From NCBI RefSeq assembly GCF_002873455.1, contig NZ_MCUN01000010.1:248001-312000 (forward strand): a stretch of DNA of 64,000 nt, in the 5' to 3' direction. Below the pieces are notes generated by a model. It was not told the origin of the DNA. It saw only the letters and a list, made by a program, of their open reading frames with translations, and did no database searches. This DNA is from Vibrio splendidus (GTDB lineage: Bacteria; Pseudomonadota; Gammaproteobacteria; Enterobacterales; Vibrionaceae). This document shows positions 8,661 to 17,099 of the stretch, one piece after another; positions within the stretch are counted from its first letter, which is position 1, and every line of letters begins with the position of its first letter. The position numbers were made by a program, and so were the translations under genes.

Positions 8661-9539
8661 TTATAAGAACGCCATCGCGCCTTTACCGACCCCTTCATAA
8701 GCCACGATTTGTAATGACTGGTTTTCTGCCAAGCTTGGAGCCACTTGATCCGCGATATAGCCTGCCAGCAATTCCACCGTGGTATCGGTTGGTAAGATTT
8801 CCGTTTCGCTCTTAGCAATCGCTAGTTCAAACTCACCTTGTGGTGCCGTGTAGCGGAAACCATAGTGGCTTTCATCATTAACGCTTTGCGCGTGTTCACT
8901 CAGGTTAAGTGATGAAACTGAAACTTGGTCTTCTTGAGAACCTAAGTAAATGTCTTCCCAGCGCTGAGCAAACGCCTGCTCGCGTTGTTCGTCACGCTGA
9001 CCATCAACCAGTATTTCGACTGGAGAACGGTGGCCATGTGCGATGCGTTGGCAGTTGCCATCATGCTTTTTCAAGCCATGGGTATAGTGGTAAAACACGC
9101 CATTAATGTTCTCATGACGAAGGGTGATCTCTAACCCTGTGACGTTACTTGGTAGGTTATCGCGAAGAATATGATAAACATGTGCGGTCACACTTTCGAT
9201 GGTGATCGCCTCTGCATCAATCAGACAGTACGCTTCATCAGGGCAATGTAGGTGGAGGCTCTTGTCACCACGTAATACATCAACCTTAGAGTAGCCCGCT
9301 TTGCTCGCTTGAAGAACAACTGCAGCGCTTTGCATCGGCAGCAGCAAGCGGTGGTCAACGTGTTGATCAACAAGGTGTTTGATCTGTTTTTTGACCTTGC
9401 TAAAGTCCAACACCATGCTCATCTCATTCAGTTCACCAGACATGGTGACATCTAAAATCCAACTATCTCCTACGACCCCTCTGTGTTCACAGATGTATGA
9501 AGAATCGATAACGGTAAGGTCTCTTACAAATAGGTTCAA
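8661..9539 (-). CDS. Tandem 6-pyruvoyl-tetrahydropterin-synthase-fold protein (QueD-like)
   Basis: This 292-residue protein has two PTPS/QueD-like units. The first half carries MSMVLDFSKVKKQIK and VDHRLLL, matching the family's VVDF..lK and DHR motifs. The second half carries NCQRIAHGHRSPVEILVDG, matching the CxxxHGH zinc/catalytic motif of QueD. QueD makes 6-carboxytetrahydropterin in queuosine synthesis and is normally about 120 residues, so this is about twice the usual size with motifs split between halves. It is probably a pterin-binding enzyme of the long form known in Vibrio and Shewanella; the exact reaction is not certain. It is monocistronic. Confidence 0.75.
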   Translation of the reverse strand: MNLFVRDLTVIDSSYICEHRGVVGDSWILDVTMSGELNEMSMVLDFSKVKKQIKHLVDQHVDHRLLLPMQSAAVVLQASKAGYSKVDVLRGDKSLHLHCPDEAYCLIDAEAITIESVTAHVYHILRDNLPSNVTGLEITLRHENINGVFYHYTHGLKKHDGNCQRIAHGHRSPVEILVDGQRDEQREQAFAQRWEDIYLGSQEDQVSVSSLNLSEHAQSVNDESHYGFRYTAPQGEFELAIAKSETEILPTDTTVELLAGYIADQVAPSLAENQSLQIVAYEGVGKGAMAFL

Positions 9540-9769
9540 GTTGAACTCCTTAGTGCTTTAATGAGATACGGGAGGCTGAATAATGTTCAGCAGGCACTTC
9601 GTCTCATTGATGTCTGATAAAATAGGACGGGCAGAATGTTACAACGAGCTTATAAAGTCCACCTTTTTACACCGTCAGTTGAGAATTGAACAAACTACGC
9701 TCAATTTCCGCTAAAACATAGACTAGCCTCATGCTAATAGCCACATTTCAGTTAGGGTTGCCCAGCGAT

Positions 9770-10594
9770 TCACGACACATTTTGCTTTAGCCACAAACGC
9801 GGCGACATTCCCGTAACATGCTGAAAAGCTCGAGAGAAGCCAGAATAGCTGTTGTACCCCACTTCATCCGCCACCCAATTGATCGGCTTATTTTGTAGCA
9901 GCAACGACTGAGCCACAGATACCCGCCACTTTTGTACATAGTCACCTGGGGTTTCACCCACTTCACGCTTGAACGCTTCTATAAACTGAGTTCGAGACAT
10001 CGCTGCCAATGAAGCCATTTGCTCTATCGAAAAGTGGCGAGCAGGCATTAGATGAATCGCAGTAACGACCGGAGCAAGCCGCGGATGAGCAAGCGCAGAA
10101 AATACGCCTTGATCGATCTGCTGTTGTTCAATGAGATGTCGGAAAATCAAAGCCATCAAGGCGTCACTCAACTTGTCCATTAGATATTGTTGCCCCGATG
10201 AATCTTGGCTCGACTCTCGAAATAGCACCTCTATCACTGGCATTAAGTTAGGTGCATCCGCAAACGGAATGACTATCACGTCAGGGAGAGCAGACAATAA
10301 AGGATTCATCTGCCCTGAACGATATTCGACATTCGCACACACGACCTCAGCACCGTCTCCCACGCCTTCAATCACATGTGGTGTGCTATTTGGAAGGTAA
10401 ACAATGCAGGGCTGTGTCAGTTGCCTGTACTCCGTGTGCGCACTAGACAAGGTCAACTCACCCGCGCTCAATACATGAAGATGCCCTTCTTTACCCTGTT
10501 GCGGCTTAAATGACGACACTCCGCACAAATTGCCAGAATAGAAAACACCGGTACGTATCGAGAAATGTTCCATTAGTTGTGAAAGCAGATCCAT
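9770..10594 (-). CDS. AraC family transcriptional regulator
   Basis: This 274-residue protein has an N-terminal cupin-type ligand domain (about residues 1-165) and a C-terminal double helix-turn-helix (about 175-272). The latter includes FSIEQMASLAAMSRTQFIEAFKREVGETPGDYV and the second helix pattern VADEVGYNSYSGFSRAFQ. It is divergent from the YHS-domain gene (110 bp gap), which is a plausible target. The ligand is unknown. Confidence 0.9.
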   Translation of the reverse strand: MDLLSQLMEHFSIRTGVFYSGNLCGVSSFKPQQGKEGHLHVLSAGELTLSSAHTEYRQLTQPCIVYLPNSTPHVIEGVGDGAEVVCANVEYRSGQMNPLLSALPDVIVIPFADAPNLMPVIEVLFRESSQDSSGQQYLMDKLSDALMALIFRHLIEQQQIDQGVFSALAHPRLAPVVTAIHLMPARHFSIEQMASLAAMSRTQFIEAFKREVGETPGDYVQKWRVSVAQSLLLQNKPINWVADEVGYNSYSGFSRAFQHVTGMSPRLWLKQNVS

Positions 10595-10704
10595 GCATCC
10601 TCCGAACGATTCGCTTACTTTTAAGTTTTTTTGTCCCTCTATAGACCGGACGAGTGGGCTAAATTATTTCAAACAAGATAACCAACACTGACAAGGAACT
10701 TGAA

Positions 10705-11181
10705 ATGTCACATATGAAATCGACCAGTCAAAAAATCACTCTATTGGCCGCGTTACTAGGAACCAGCTTTTCACTGATGGCAGCAGACATCGACATGAGC
10801 GTTGATAGCAATGACATCGCGATCAAAGGCTATGACCCAGTGGCTTACTTTACTGATGCTGGTGCCGTTCAAGGTTCATCAGAATTCACTGCTACTTATA
10901 AGAACGCTATTTATCAGTTCGCAAACAGTGACAACCGAGATCAGTTCCGCACCAACCCTGAAGCTTATGCGCCTCAATACGGTGGCTATTGTGCCTTTGG
11001 TGTGGCTATGGGTAAGAAATTTGAGACCGACCCTAACGCTTGGAAAGTCGAAGATGGAAAGCTGTATCTGAACTTAGACAAATCAGTACAAAAACGATGG
11101 TTGGAAGATACGCAAGAGTTCATCCAAGACGCCAACAGCAACTGGACTAACATCAAAACTGTTGAGGCGTACAAACTTTAA
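10705..11181 (+). CDS. Exported YHS domain protein
   Basis: The 158-residue protein has a signal peptide (residues about 1-26, ending SLMAA) and one YHS domain with KGYDPVAYF, a central YQFANSDNRDQF and PQYGGYCAFGVAMGKK. YHS domains bind metal, often copper, and occur beside metal pumps, but no pump is adjacent here. AAGGAAC lies six bases before the ATG; a second ATG three codons in is possible. It is divergent from the AraC regulator and ends at a clear terminator. Confidence 0.88.
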   Translation: MSHMKSTSQKITLLAALLGTSFSLMAADIDMSVDSNDIAIKGYDPVAYFTDAGAVQGSSEFTATYKNAIYQFANSDNRDQFRTNPEAYAPQYGGYCAFGVAMGKKFETDPNAWKVEDGKLYLNLDKSVQKRWLEDTQEFIQDANSNWTNIKTVEAYKL

Positions 11182-11206
11182 ACTAAAAGCTTCCCCCTCC
11201 CTATAT

Positions 11207-11238
11207 CAAAACGGAAAAGCCTAGCTCTTCCGTTTTTT
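11207..11238 (+). terminator. Terminator after the YHS gene
   Basis: AAAACGGAAAAG pairs with CTCTTCCGTTTT around CCTAG, and a T-run follows. Confidence 0.85.
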
Positions 11239-11267
11239 CAGCTTGCGCAGTTATAACCACAACCCCA

Positions 11268-11314
11268 ATCACATCACATCACATCACATCACATCACATC
11301 ACATCACATCACAT
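11268..11314. repeat. Pentanucleotide tandem repeat (ACATC, about 9 copies)
   Basis: Eight exact ACATC units (11271-11310) are flanked by partial units. The tract is intergenic, between the YHS terminator and the DUF2608 promoter, and could change length by slippage. Confidence 0.95.
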
Positions 11315-11585
11315 GAGAGTGACTCGCTTTTTTAAACCTTTCATTTTTTGATAAATGGTTGTTAACCAATCCTATTGGTTAATTGTTTGCGGCCATAAAA
11401 CCTCTATTTTCCCTATCAATATTCCTTATCGGCCTCTATCTGTGTGATCTAGGCTGCGTTTTTAAGGGGTAACTTATTGATAGTCTAAATATTGATATTT
11501 GTTATGTTATAACATTTCACAACTTCTGACTGCGGTGATGTTTCCGCTGTGCATTTAAGAAGTCAATATTGAGTCAAAGGAAAGT

Positions 11586-12446
11586 ATGATGAAACTACAT
11601 AAGTTAGCGGCGCTGTGCGCACTCGCTGTTGCAGGAAACGCATTTGCAGACGTCACCGTTAAGAAAACGGACAGATTCCAAGATGTGGCAGAGAAAATCA
11701 GCCAACTGACAGCGAATGGCGAAAAACCGCTGATCGTTATTGATATCGATAACACACTTCTCACGTCAACAAGCAATATTGGTGGTGATATCTGGTATCA
11801 GTGGCAGCGAGGCAAGCTGGACGTAAAGCCATCAGCAGAAGACAAAGTAGACTGCCTTTTCCAAGACTCGATCGGCCTTCTTTACGAACTCATTCCAATG
11901 AAAATCATTGAAGACGATGTACCGAACACTGTAAGTAAATGGCAAGATAAGGGGCTTACCGTCATGGCTCTAACCTCTCGTTCGCCAAACTACCGCTACG
12001 CTACCGAACGCGAGATGGTTCGCAACCAATTTGACATGACACGTACTGCATTGAAAGCAAAAGGTTCAGACGAGCTGCCCATTTATATCGACAACCCTAA
12101 ACGTCCCCTGAGCTACATTAACGGTATAATGATGACGACCGGTATGAACAAGGGAACGATGCTGGACTACATCCTTGATAAAACCGGCCAAAGCTTTAGC
12201 AGCGTCGTGTTTATCGACGATAGTCAGAAGAACATCACGAACATGGAGAAGGCATACAAAGATGACGCCTCCATCGACATGAACATTTTCCACTACACAA
12301 AAGTGGAACATGATCGTATTAAACAATATGGCTCTGTTCTGACACAAAAACAGGCTGATAAAATGGCCAATGATTGGAAAGAATTAAATGTAGTTCTTGA
12401 TAAAATTGCCCCAGCTCGACTTGGGGAAGCGTGTTTGGGGCAATAA
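11586..12446 (+). CDS. Secreted DUF2608 (HAD-like) protein
   Basis: This 286-residue protein has a signal peptide (residues about 1-21, GNAFA) and a HAD-like core. IVIDIDNTLLTST gives the DxDxT motif I, MALTSRSPNY gives the Ser/Thr motif II, and VVFIDDSQKNITNM gives the acidic motif III. The pattern and size fit DUF2608, a periplasmic family seen in Vibrio and Legionella. Phosphatase activity is likely but the substrate is unknown. It is monocistronic with a promoter close by. Confidence 0.82.
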   Translation: MMKLHKLAALCALAVAGNAFADVTVKKTDRFQDVAEKISQLTANGEKPLIVIDIDNTLLTSTSNIGGDIWYQWQRGKLDVKPSAEDKVDCLFQDSIGLLYELIPMKIIEDDVPNTVSKWQDKGLTVMALTSRSPNYRYATEREMVRNQFDMTRTALKAKGSDELPIYIDNPKRPLSYINGIMMTTGMNKGTMLDYILDKTGQSFSSVVFIDDSQKNITNMEKAYKDDASIDMNIFHYTKVEHDRIKQYGSVLTQKQADKMANDWKELNVVLDKIAPARLGEACLGQ

Positions 12447-12634
12447 TCTAGACCGCTACATTTAGGGTCGTGGAGCGTTAAGCTTCACGACCTTTTTCTT
12501 CTCCAGCGTAGAGCTCTAGCTATCCCTCCCTACCTCAATCATTCTTCACTCTTGCACAAATGATTTCAGCGCGAATCAAACCCACTATTGTTCTATACTC
12601 CTAAAAGATAAGCTTTTATTTTCATGGAAGAATA

Positions 12635-13270
12635 ATGATATTACCTAGGATTTTGGTGCTTGGTTTCTATGCCCTATCAACACTTGCTTACGCGACCCCG
12701 TGGCAGTTCGTCAAAAGTGAAGATGGCATCACAATACATAAAAGAAATCATGGTAATGGTTTAGTTGAAGTGCGCGCGCAAATGCAAGTTGAAACCAGCT
12801 ATTCAGGTTTTTTATTACTGCTGGAAGATAGCGATAATATCCCAAACTGGATCGACAACGTGTCAAACAGCGAAGTGTTAATGCAAATATCCAGCAATGA
12901 AAACATTGTATACACTCAATTCAAAGCCCCCTGGCCTGCTCGTGACCGCGATATGGTGACCTACTCAAGCTATGGTGTTGAAGATAATCAGTTCACCCTC
13001 ACCATTAAAGATGCTTCTAATTACTTGGCCAAAGAGCCTGGATATATCCGAATAAAAGAGGTCGATGCACTCTGGACACTCGATGCGTTAACAAATGGAT
13101 TCACACATATTAGTTACACTGCGTATGCGAATGCTGGCGGGATTCTGCCTGACTGGTTGATGAACCGATTATCAGCAAACAATGCGTTTAGTACCTTTAA
13201 TAAGCTCAAAAGTCAGTTACCAAAATACCAAGGCCAGCAGCACCCTAACCTGCCAAGTAAGTCTCGCTAA
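12635..13270 (+). CDS. Exported START domain protein
   Basis: This 211-residue protein has a signal peptide (residues about 1-20) followed by a START/Bet v 1-like lipid-binding domain. Family features are PWQFVKSEDGITIHKR, a central PWPARDRDMVTYSS and the C-terminal amphipathic helix region PDWLMNRLSANNAFSTFNKLK. Such bacterial proteins are thought to bind lipids in the periplasm. GGAAG sits just upstream of the ATG. No operon partner is seen, and an 8-bp repeat follows directly. Confidence 0.85.
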   Translation: MILPRILVLGFYALSTLAYATPWQFVKSEDGITIHKRNHGNGLVEVRAQMQVETSYSGFLLLLEDSDNIPNWIDNVSNSEVLMQISSNENIVYTQFKAPWPARDRDMVTYSSYGVEDNQFTLTIKDASNYLAKEPGYIRIKEVDALWTLDALTNGFTHISYTAYANAGGILPDWLMNRLSANNAFSTFNKLKSQLPKYQGQQHPNLPSKSR

Positions 13271-13274
13271 CGGT

Positions 13275-13319
13275 ATAAGTAGATAAGTAGATAAGTAGAT
13301 AAGTAGATAAGTAGATAAG
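13275..13319. repeat. Octanucleotide tandem repeat (ATAAGTAG x 5.6)
   Basis: Five exact units plus a partial one fill the gap between the START gene and the convergent hypothetical gene, ending at that gene's stop codon. Confidence 0.95.
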
Positions 13320-13320
13320 A

Positions 13321-13851
13321 CTAAGGTCTTCTAGCGAGATCGCGAGCCAAAATAAGCGCTAGACCAAACACCTGAAGAAACAGGGCGATGTTCTTATAAA
13401 AAGCCATTTTCTCATCAAGCCTTTGGATTAACTCAACCAAGGTTAGGTTATCCAAATAGTAATCATCGATTCGTGATCGTTGCGATTCTTGGGCACTATT
13501 TATCAGCATCATAAGCTTAGGTAAATTAGCCAACGAGATGGCCGGCACCTCATCATTCACCCAACTCCGAAGTTGTCCGCGAAGCGCTTCATCAAGAACA
13601 GTGGCAGGTTGAGCGATTTCTGTGGATAGCTTATCAAGGTGAATCAGAATCGCTTCACGCTTACGTTCTAGGGTTTCGATCATATTCCAGGATAGTTGTA
13701 TAGAGTACACATTGCCGTATTTACGATCGTTATATTCCGATTTCTCCGCTTCAATTTTGTCCAACACCAAGCTCGACATGACAATCGCCATGATATTGAG
13801 TATTAGCCCTGCAAGGACAACCGCCCAAGCAGGAAGAAGGCGCAATGCCAT
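13321..13851 (-). CDS. Hypothetical membrane protein with two terminal helices
   Basis: Family not recognised. The 176-residue product has a hydrophobic N-terminal helix (about residues 8-30), a long polar and mainly helical middle (about 35-145) and a hydrophobic C-terminal helix (about 152-170). This is an arrangement for a periplasmic helical loop held by two membrane anchors, reminiscent of sensory modules without an output domain. It lies nine bases downstream of the MAPEG gene on the same strand, so the two are probably co-transcribed. Confidence 0.7.
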   Translation of the reverse strand: MALRLLPAWAVVLAGLILNIMAIVMSSLVLDKIEAEKSEYNDRKYGNVYSIQLSWNMIETLERKREAILIHLDKLSTEIAQPATVLDEALRGQLRSWVNDEVPAISLANLPKLMMLINSAQESQRSRIDDYYLDNLTLVELIQRLDEKMAFYKNIALFLQVFGLALILARDLARRP

Positions 13852-13859
13852 AATGCTCC

Positions 13860-14249
13860 CTAGAACATTTTATCAAAAGGTAGGTAAGCTAAGTTTAGGA
13901 CAATCAAGGAGATCATGCAGATAAGCGTTAGCACCATCCCCACTTTTCTGCCTTTGAAATTCTTCGCTAAGATCCCTTTAGCATGAATCACTCGCCCCAG
14001 AATGAACGCCACACCAATGACATGAATAAGCCATACACCAGCACCATTCATCTCCAACAACCCCATCAAAATCACCGTGATTGGGATGTAATCCATTGCG
14101 TTACTTTGTGCCGAACGTGCTATCTGCAATGACTCAACACCACCATCGGCATGAGCAACAAGATTGATTCGTCTTTGCTTAATAACTTCAATCGCCAACC
14201 AAATCATTACGACCGTCAGCAAGGCTGCATAAAGTGCTGTAACCATCAT
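13860..14249 (-). CDS. MAPEG family membrane protein
   Basis: The 129-residue protein has four hydrophobic segments and the MAPEG pattern RSAQSNAMDYIPITVILMG (the R-x-x-x-N-E/D-type signature at the end of helix 1) and VIGVAFILGRVIHAKG. MAPEG proteins are membrane glutathione-transferase/peroxidase relatives, and bacterial versions are poorly defined. It forms a likely two-gene operon with the hypothetical membrane protein downstream. It is divergent from csrB. Confidence 0.85.
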   Translation of the reverse strand: MMVTALYAALLTVVMIWLAIEVIKQRRINLVAHADGGVESLQIARSAQSNAMDYIPITVILMGLLEMNGAGVWLIHVIGVAFILGRVIHAKGILAKNFKGRKVGMVLTLICMISLIVLNLAYLPFDKMF

Positions 14250-14339
14250 ATTTCCCTATTATTTTGTCTTCACTCAGTGTTCTTTTTTATCTTTTCGACA
14301 ATAACCGTCGAGATAAAATGATAATCACGCCCGAGCACT

Positions 14340-14357
14340 TGTAAGAGATCTCTCACA
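14340..14357. promoter_or_regulatory. UvrY/VarA (GacA) binding box upstream of csrB
   Basis: TGTAAGAGATCTCTCACA matches the GacA box TGTAAG-N6-CTTACA with one mismatch in the right arm. It is centred about 170 bp before the csrB start, the usual distance for Gac/Bar-controlled Csr sRNAs. A partial copy (CGTAAGAGATCAC) follows at 14360. Confidence 0.85.
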
Positions 14358-14517
14358 CCGAACGTAAGAGATCACAATCAAGCTTCGCAGAAAATTCCTA
14401 AAATACAAACCCAACTCCTTGTTTTGTATGAATCCACGCATATTTCTTTCGGTTAGTGAGTACATTTGTTTCTTGAGGTGGATTGTGAGTAAAGCCTCTG
14501 CAGTGTTTAATACACAT

Positions 14518-14829
14518 GTCGACAAGGAGTTGGCAGGAACAGGAAAAAGCCTAACGGATTAGGTATCTTCAGGATGAAGATTTGATGGCTTAGGATGAGT
14601 TATCAGCAAGGAAGTTTTGCTCTAGGATTGAGTCGCTTGTCAGGATGATGAGTTAGCAAGGACACCGCTAGGAAGGCGATGAATTGGATAGGTTAAAGGA
14701 TTTAGCCACGTCAAGGAACGATGCAGGGAGCACCAGTTACCTATTGAAAGATAAGTAACGCGCAGTAGCAGGATGGCTACGAAAAGAATAAACCCCGTTT
14801 GGTGAAAGCCAAGCGGGGTTTCCTTTTTT
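14518..14829 (+). ncRNA. csrB: CsrB family sRNA
   Basis: This is a CsrA-sequestering sRNA of about 312 nt. It starts with GTCGACAAGGAG, like E. coli CsrB, and carries 16 GGA motifs, many as (A/C)AGGA in hairpin loops. It ends in the strong stem AACCCCGTTTGG/CCAAGCGGGGTT followed by TCCTTTTTT. A promoter with -35 TTGTGA (14483-14488), an 18-bp spacer and -10 TTAATA (14507-14512) fits a start at 14518. Upstream is a UvrY/VarA box. In vibrios the VarS/VarA system drives such RNAs to relieve CsrA control of quorum sensing, carbon storage and virulence. Confidence 0.93.
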
Positions 14830-14891
14830 GTAACGTCTAAAAGCTATTAGCCGCTAACCGTTCAAATAGTAGTTAACCGTTCAAAGCCACG

Positions 14892-15359
14892 TTACAGAAT
14901 AATGTTCATCAAAAACATAGCACCAAACGCATTCAATACTGAAATCGCGATCATCACAGGGATATAACGACCTTCAGTACCAATAGGTCCCATTATGCGT
15001 CCCATGTATTGCACCTGAGAACCCATCAAGTAGATAGCTGGTGCCAAGATCGCAATATGGTTGCCGTTCAGAATGCCTTGGTCAAATAGCGTGATAACCA
15101 CACCCACTGCGCCACCCATCGACATCCACGCGCCAATCAATACTGCTGCCGCTTCGCCCGGTAAACCAAATACCGCCATGATAGGTGCAAACACACTACC
15201 CATCAGATCCAGTGCACCAGTAATCTGCAACGCCTTAATAATCACAAACGCCATCAGAACATTAGGTACTGTAGAGGTTGTAGCAATGACCCAGCCTTTC
15301 TTAGCACCTTCAACGAAAATATCAGTAACCATTGGTTTCTTTGCTTTAACGTCGCTCAT
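14892..15359 (-). CDS. yjiG: YjiG family inner-membrane protein (SpmB-like)
   Basis: The 155-residue protein has four to five hydrophobic helices and the nucleoside-recognition Gate pattern (WMSMGGAVGVVITLFDQG and IMGPIGTEGRYIPV). It matches YjiG, the partner of YjiH; the pair resembles SpmA/SpmB of sporulating bacteria. Function is unknown, perhaps a transporter. The start codon overlaps the yjiH stop by one base (TAATG), so they are translationally coupled. Confidence 0.85.
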   Translation of the reverse strand: MSDVKAKKPMVTDIFVEGAKKGWVIATTSTVPNVLMAFVIIKALQITGALDLMGSVFAPIMAVFGLPGEAAAVLIGAWMSMGGAVGVVITLFDQGILNGNHIAILAPAIYLMGSQVQYMGRIMGPIGTEGRYIPVMIAISVLNAFGAMFLMNIIL

Positions 15360-16096
15360 TATGCTACTTCCTCTTCCAGTTTTTGTTCTTTGTCTGATTT
15401 TGTTTTGTCTTCTTTGCCTTCAGTAATATTGAGGTAAATACGGAATAGGTTCGCACCGACAAATTTGAAGATAAACATCACGGCTACAGCAAGGCCAATT
15501 GACGATGTCACCGCCAAAGAACCATCCATCGCCGTTAGAGTAAACAGCACCGCACCTGAAGAGAAAAAGTTAACGATTGCCGCACCCGCCGTGAACTGGA
15601 ACATGGTGAAAACATCAGTTTCACGCTTAGTCAGATGCCCTTCGTCTTTCAGCTGTCTTGTCATCGCGGCACCCGCATCGGTACTTTGCAGAGAAGCAAT
15701 CAATGCCAAACCTGAGTTACCCGGAATACCCATTAGAGGACGAAGCAGAGGTGTCAGTAGTTTACGAGCCGCGTCCAGTGCACCGTAATGCTCAAGAACG
15801 TTGATCATACCCAATGCAAACATCACGGTCGGAATAAGTGTCAAAGCAAAAATGAAACCGTCACGAGCACCACTACCACCTTTACCACGCAGTGACGTCG
15901 TTGCCGCTTGGATGCCATCAGCCGATTCACTCACATCGTAAGCGACCTTACCGAATGAACCATTGAGCGTCGTAAAATCGAGCACTCCATACCATTCATT
16001 GGACTGCATTAAGCCTGAAAAGAACACAATCGCGAATGCGAGTGCTATATAGCTGCCGATCGTGACTTTACGATCGGTTTTGGTTGGATTAGTCAT
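15359..16096 (-). CDS. yjiH: YjiH family nucleoside-recognition domain protein
   Basis: This 245-residue membrane protein is the first gene of the yjiH-yjiG pair. It has about six hydrophobic segments with Gate-domain features: LRPLMGIPGNSGLALIASLQSTDAGAAMT, then TVFTMFQFTAGAAIVNFFSSGA. GAGG precedes the ATG. E. coli has the same gene order (yjiH-yjiG-iadA), but no iadA lies here. Transport of a peptide or nucleoside-like compound is only a guess. Confidence 0.85.
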   Translation of the reverse strand: MTNPTKTDRKVTIGSYIALAFAIVFFSGLMQSNEWYGVLDFTTLNGSFGKVAYDVSESADGIQAATTSLRGKGGSGARDGFIFALTLIPTVMFALGMINVLEHYGALDAARKLLTPLLRPLMGIPGNSGLALIASLQSTDAGAAMTRQLKDEGHLTKRETDVFTMFQFTAGAAIVNFFSSGAVLFTLTAMDGSLAVTSSIGLAVAVMFIFKFVGANLFRIYLNITEGKEDKTKSDKEQKLEEEVA

Positions 16097-16621
16097 AAGG
16101 ACCTCTATACATCTCGTTTATGTGGAACAGAACACGTATAGATAGTGCAAACTAATGAGCAAAAGGTTAATGACCAAAATCAAATAGCGTATCGGTTTAA
16201 ACAAAAGAACCTCAGCAACATATAAAACTGTGATTTAGATTTAAAAGCAGAGGTATACGCTAAAATAATTAGAATATTTCACATACAAAACTAAACAAAA
16301 TTCTCTTCAACAGCGCAACCAAAAACGCACACAATCACCACACAAATAAGGTTTCAAATGACAGGTTTTTACCTAGTCTGATCTCTGATAATGATGTAAG
16401 TGATCTCTTACAGGTTTTTTTGTTCAATTTTAATTCGGTCATAATACAGCGGTCTAAATCGTGGTTACGTTTCTAAAATGTAACCGTTTACCCGTTGTTA
16501 GATAAGTTTTGAACAAAGCTTAAATAGTGAGCCATTTTATAAAGAATTTGAGCTTAATTCGAAATTTCAGCCCTTAGAGGTGCTATAGAATTCGCGCTGC
16601 CAAAATCGAAGGTGAACGGTG
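16097..16621. other. Intergenic: yjiH promoter and GacA-box-controlled promoter
   Basis: This 525-bp AT-rich divergent region holds the yjiH promoter on the left. On the right is a perfect GacA box followed by a plausible promoter (TTGTTC near 16420, ATAATA near 16440) for the 58-residue gene. No csr-like cluster of GGA motifs was seen, so the box does not obviously serve another Csr sRNA. Confidence 0.55.
16395..16412. promoter_or_regulatory. Perfect UvrY/VarA (GacA) box
   Basis: TGTAAGTGATCTCTTACA matches the consensus TGTAAGNNATNNCTTACA at every fixed position. It lies 227 bp upstream of the 58-residue gene and about 30 bp upstream of a candidate promoter. It shares the core AGN-GATCTCT pattern with the csrB box 2 kb away. 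Confidence 0.8.
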
Positions 16622-16798
16622 ATGATAATGGAAATGAAAACGCTTAAATATCAAGTAATGGGCCAAGGCATGTGGATTACAGCAACAGTTTCTTGCGCAG
16701 TTGCGGACAAGCTCGCAATGGAATACCAATCCTATGGCTGGCCTGTTGAAATATGTGCCGCAGAACAAGCAATGACGTTTGATCGTAATGCAGCATGA
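16622..16798 (+). CDS. Small protein (58 aa), function unknown
   Basis: Family not recognised. The product (MIMEMKTLKYQVMGQGMW... ending TFDRNAA) has a beta-strand-like start, a WITATVSCAVADKLAMEY segment and two cysteines. Three in-frame ATGs (16622, 16628, 16634) follow GAAGGTGAA, so the exact start is uncertain. It has its own terminator and a perfect GacA box upstream, which marks it as a real unit and perhaps a member of the VarA regulon. Codon use and spacing fit a true gene; no membrane segment is seen. Confidence 0.6.
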   Translation: MIMEMKTLKYQVMGQGMWITATVSCAVADKLAMEYQSYGWPVEICAAEQAMTFDRNAA

Positions 16799-16813
16799 TG
16801 TTGGCAATTTAGG

Positions 16814-16850
16814 GAAAGCTCTATCGGTACTACATCCGGTAGGGCTTTTC
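16814..16850 (+). terminator. Terminator after the 58-aa gene
   Basis: AAAGCTCTATCGG pairs with CCGGTAGGGCTTT (mostly matched, G-T tolerant) around a TACTACAT loop, followed by TCCCC. It is weaker than most in the window because the T-tract is short. Confidence 0.65.
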
Positions 16851-16857
16851 CCCTAAC

Positions 16858-16965
16858 CTCTATTTTCTCTATAATCTCCATTTTCCCTATAATTGACGAG
16901 CTTCCTATGATCGATCGTTTTCCTGTGAACGACGAAGTTCCTATAATCGGCGGCTTTCACTGTGA
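16858..16965. repeat. Degenerate direct repeats upstream of nhaD
   Basis: Within the 301-bp gap 16799-17099 there are five diverged copies of a unit of about 20 bp like TTTTCCCTATAATYGACG. The rest of the gap is the AT-rich nhaD promoter. The origin looks like old tandem duplication; no function is evident. Confidence 0.5.
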
Positions 16966-17099
16966 CCTCACGTTTTAACCCAATCGACTGTTTTCTATAT
17001 AATCTATTGAATTATTAAGATATCTATCACACTGAACATGGTTATTTAGGTCTACGCTTTTACCCGTGTTAATAACTTATTAACTTCGGAGCGTAATCC

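Larger units (their letters stand above)
11182..11585. other. Intergenic: terminator, 5-bp repeat and promoter of DUF2608 gene
   Basis: This 404-bp gap holds the YHS terminator, the ACATC repeat and, near the DUF2608 gene, the 12-bp perfect palindrome ATGTTATAACAT (11504-11515), which may form part of a -10 region or an operator. No small gene was recognised. Confidence 0.5.

Noticed and set aside
11268..11314. CRISPR or other spaced repeat array at the short repeats
   Set aside because: All short repeats in the window are contiguous tandem units without spacers.
14325..14525. 66-residue minus-strand ORF upstream of csrB
   Set aside because: It lies across the GacA box and csrB promoter and has no coding signs.
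16395..16412. Reading the palindrome as a CRP site
   Set aside because: CRP needs TGTGA-N6-TCACA with 16-bp span; this has TGTAAG-N6-CTTACA with 18-bp span, the Gac box form.
16413..16850. A second CsrB-like sRNA after the perfect GacA box
   Set aside because: There are few GGA motifs and no series of small hairpins, while a plausible small ORF is present.
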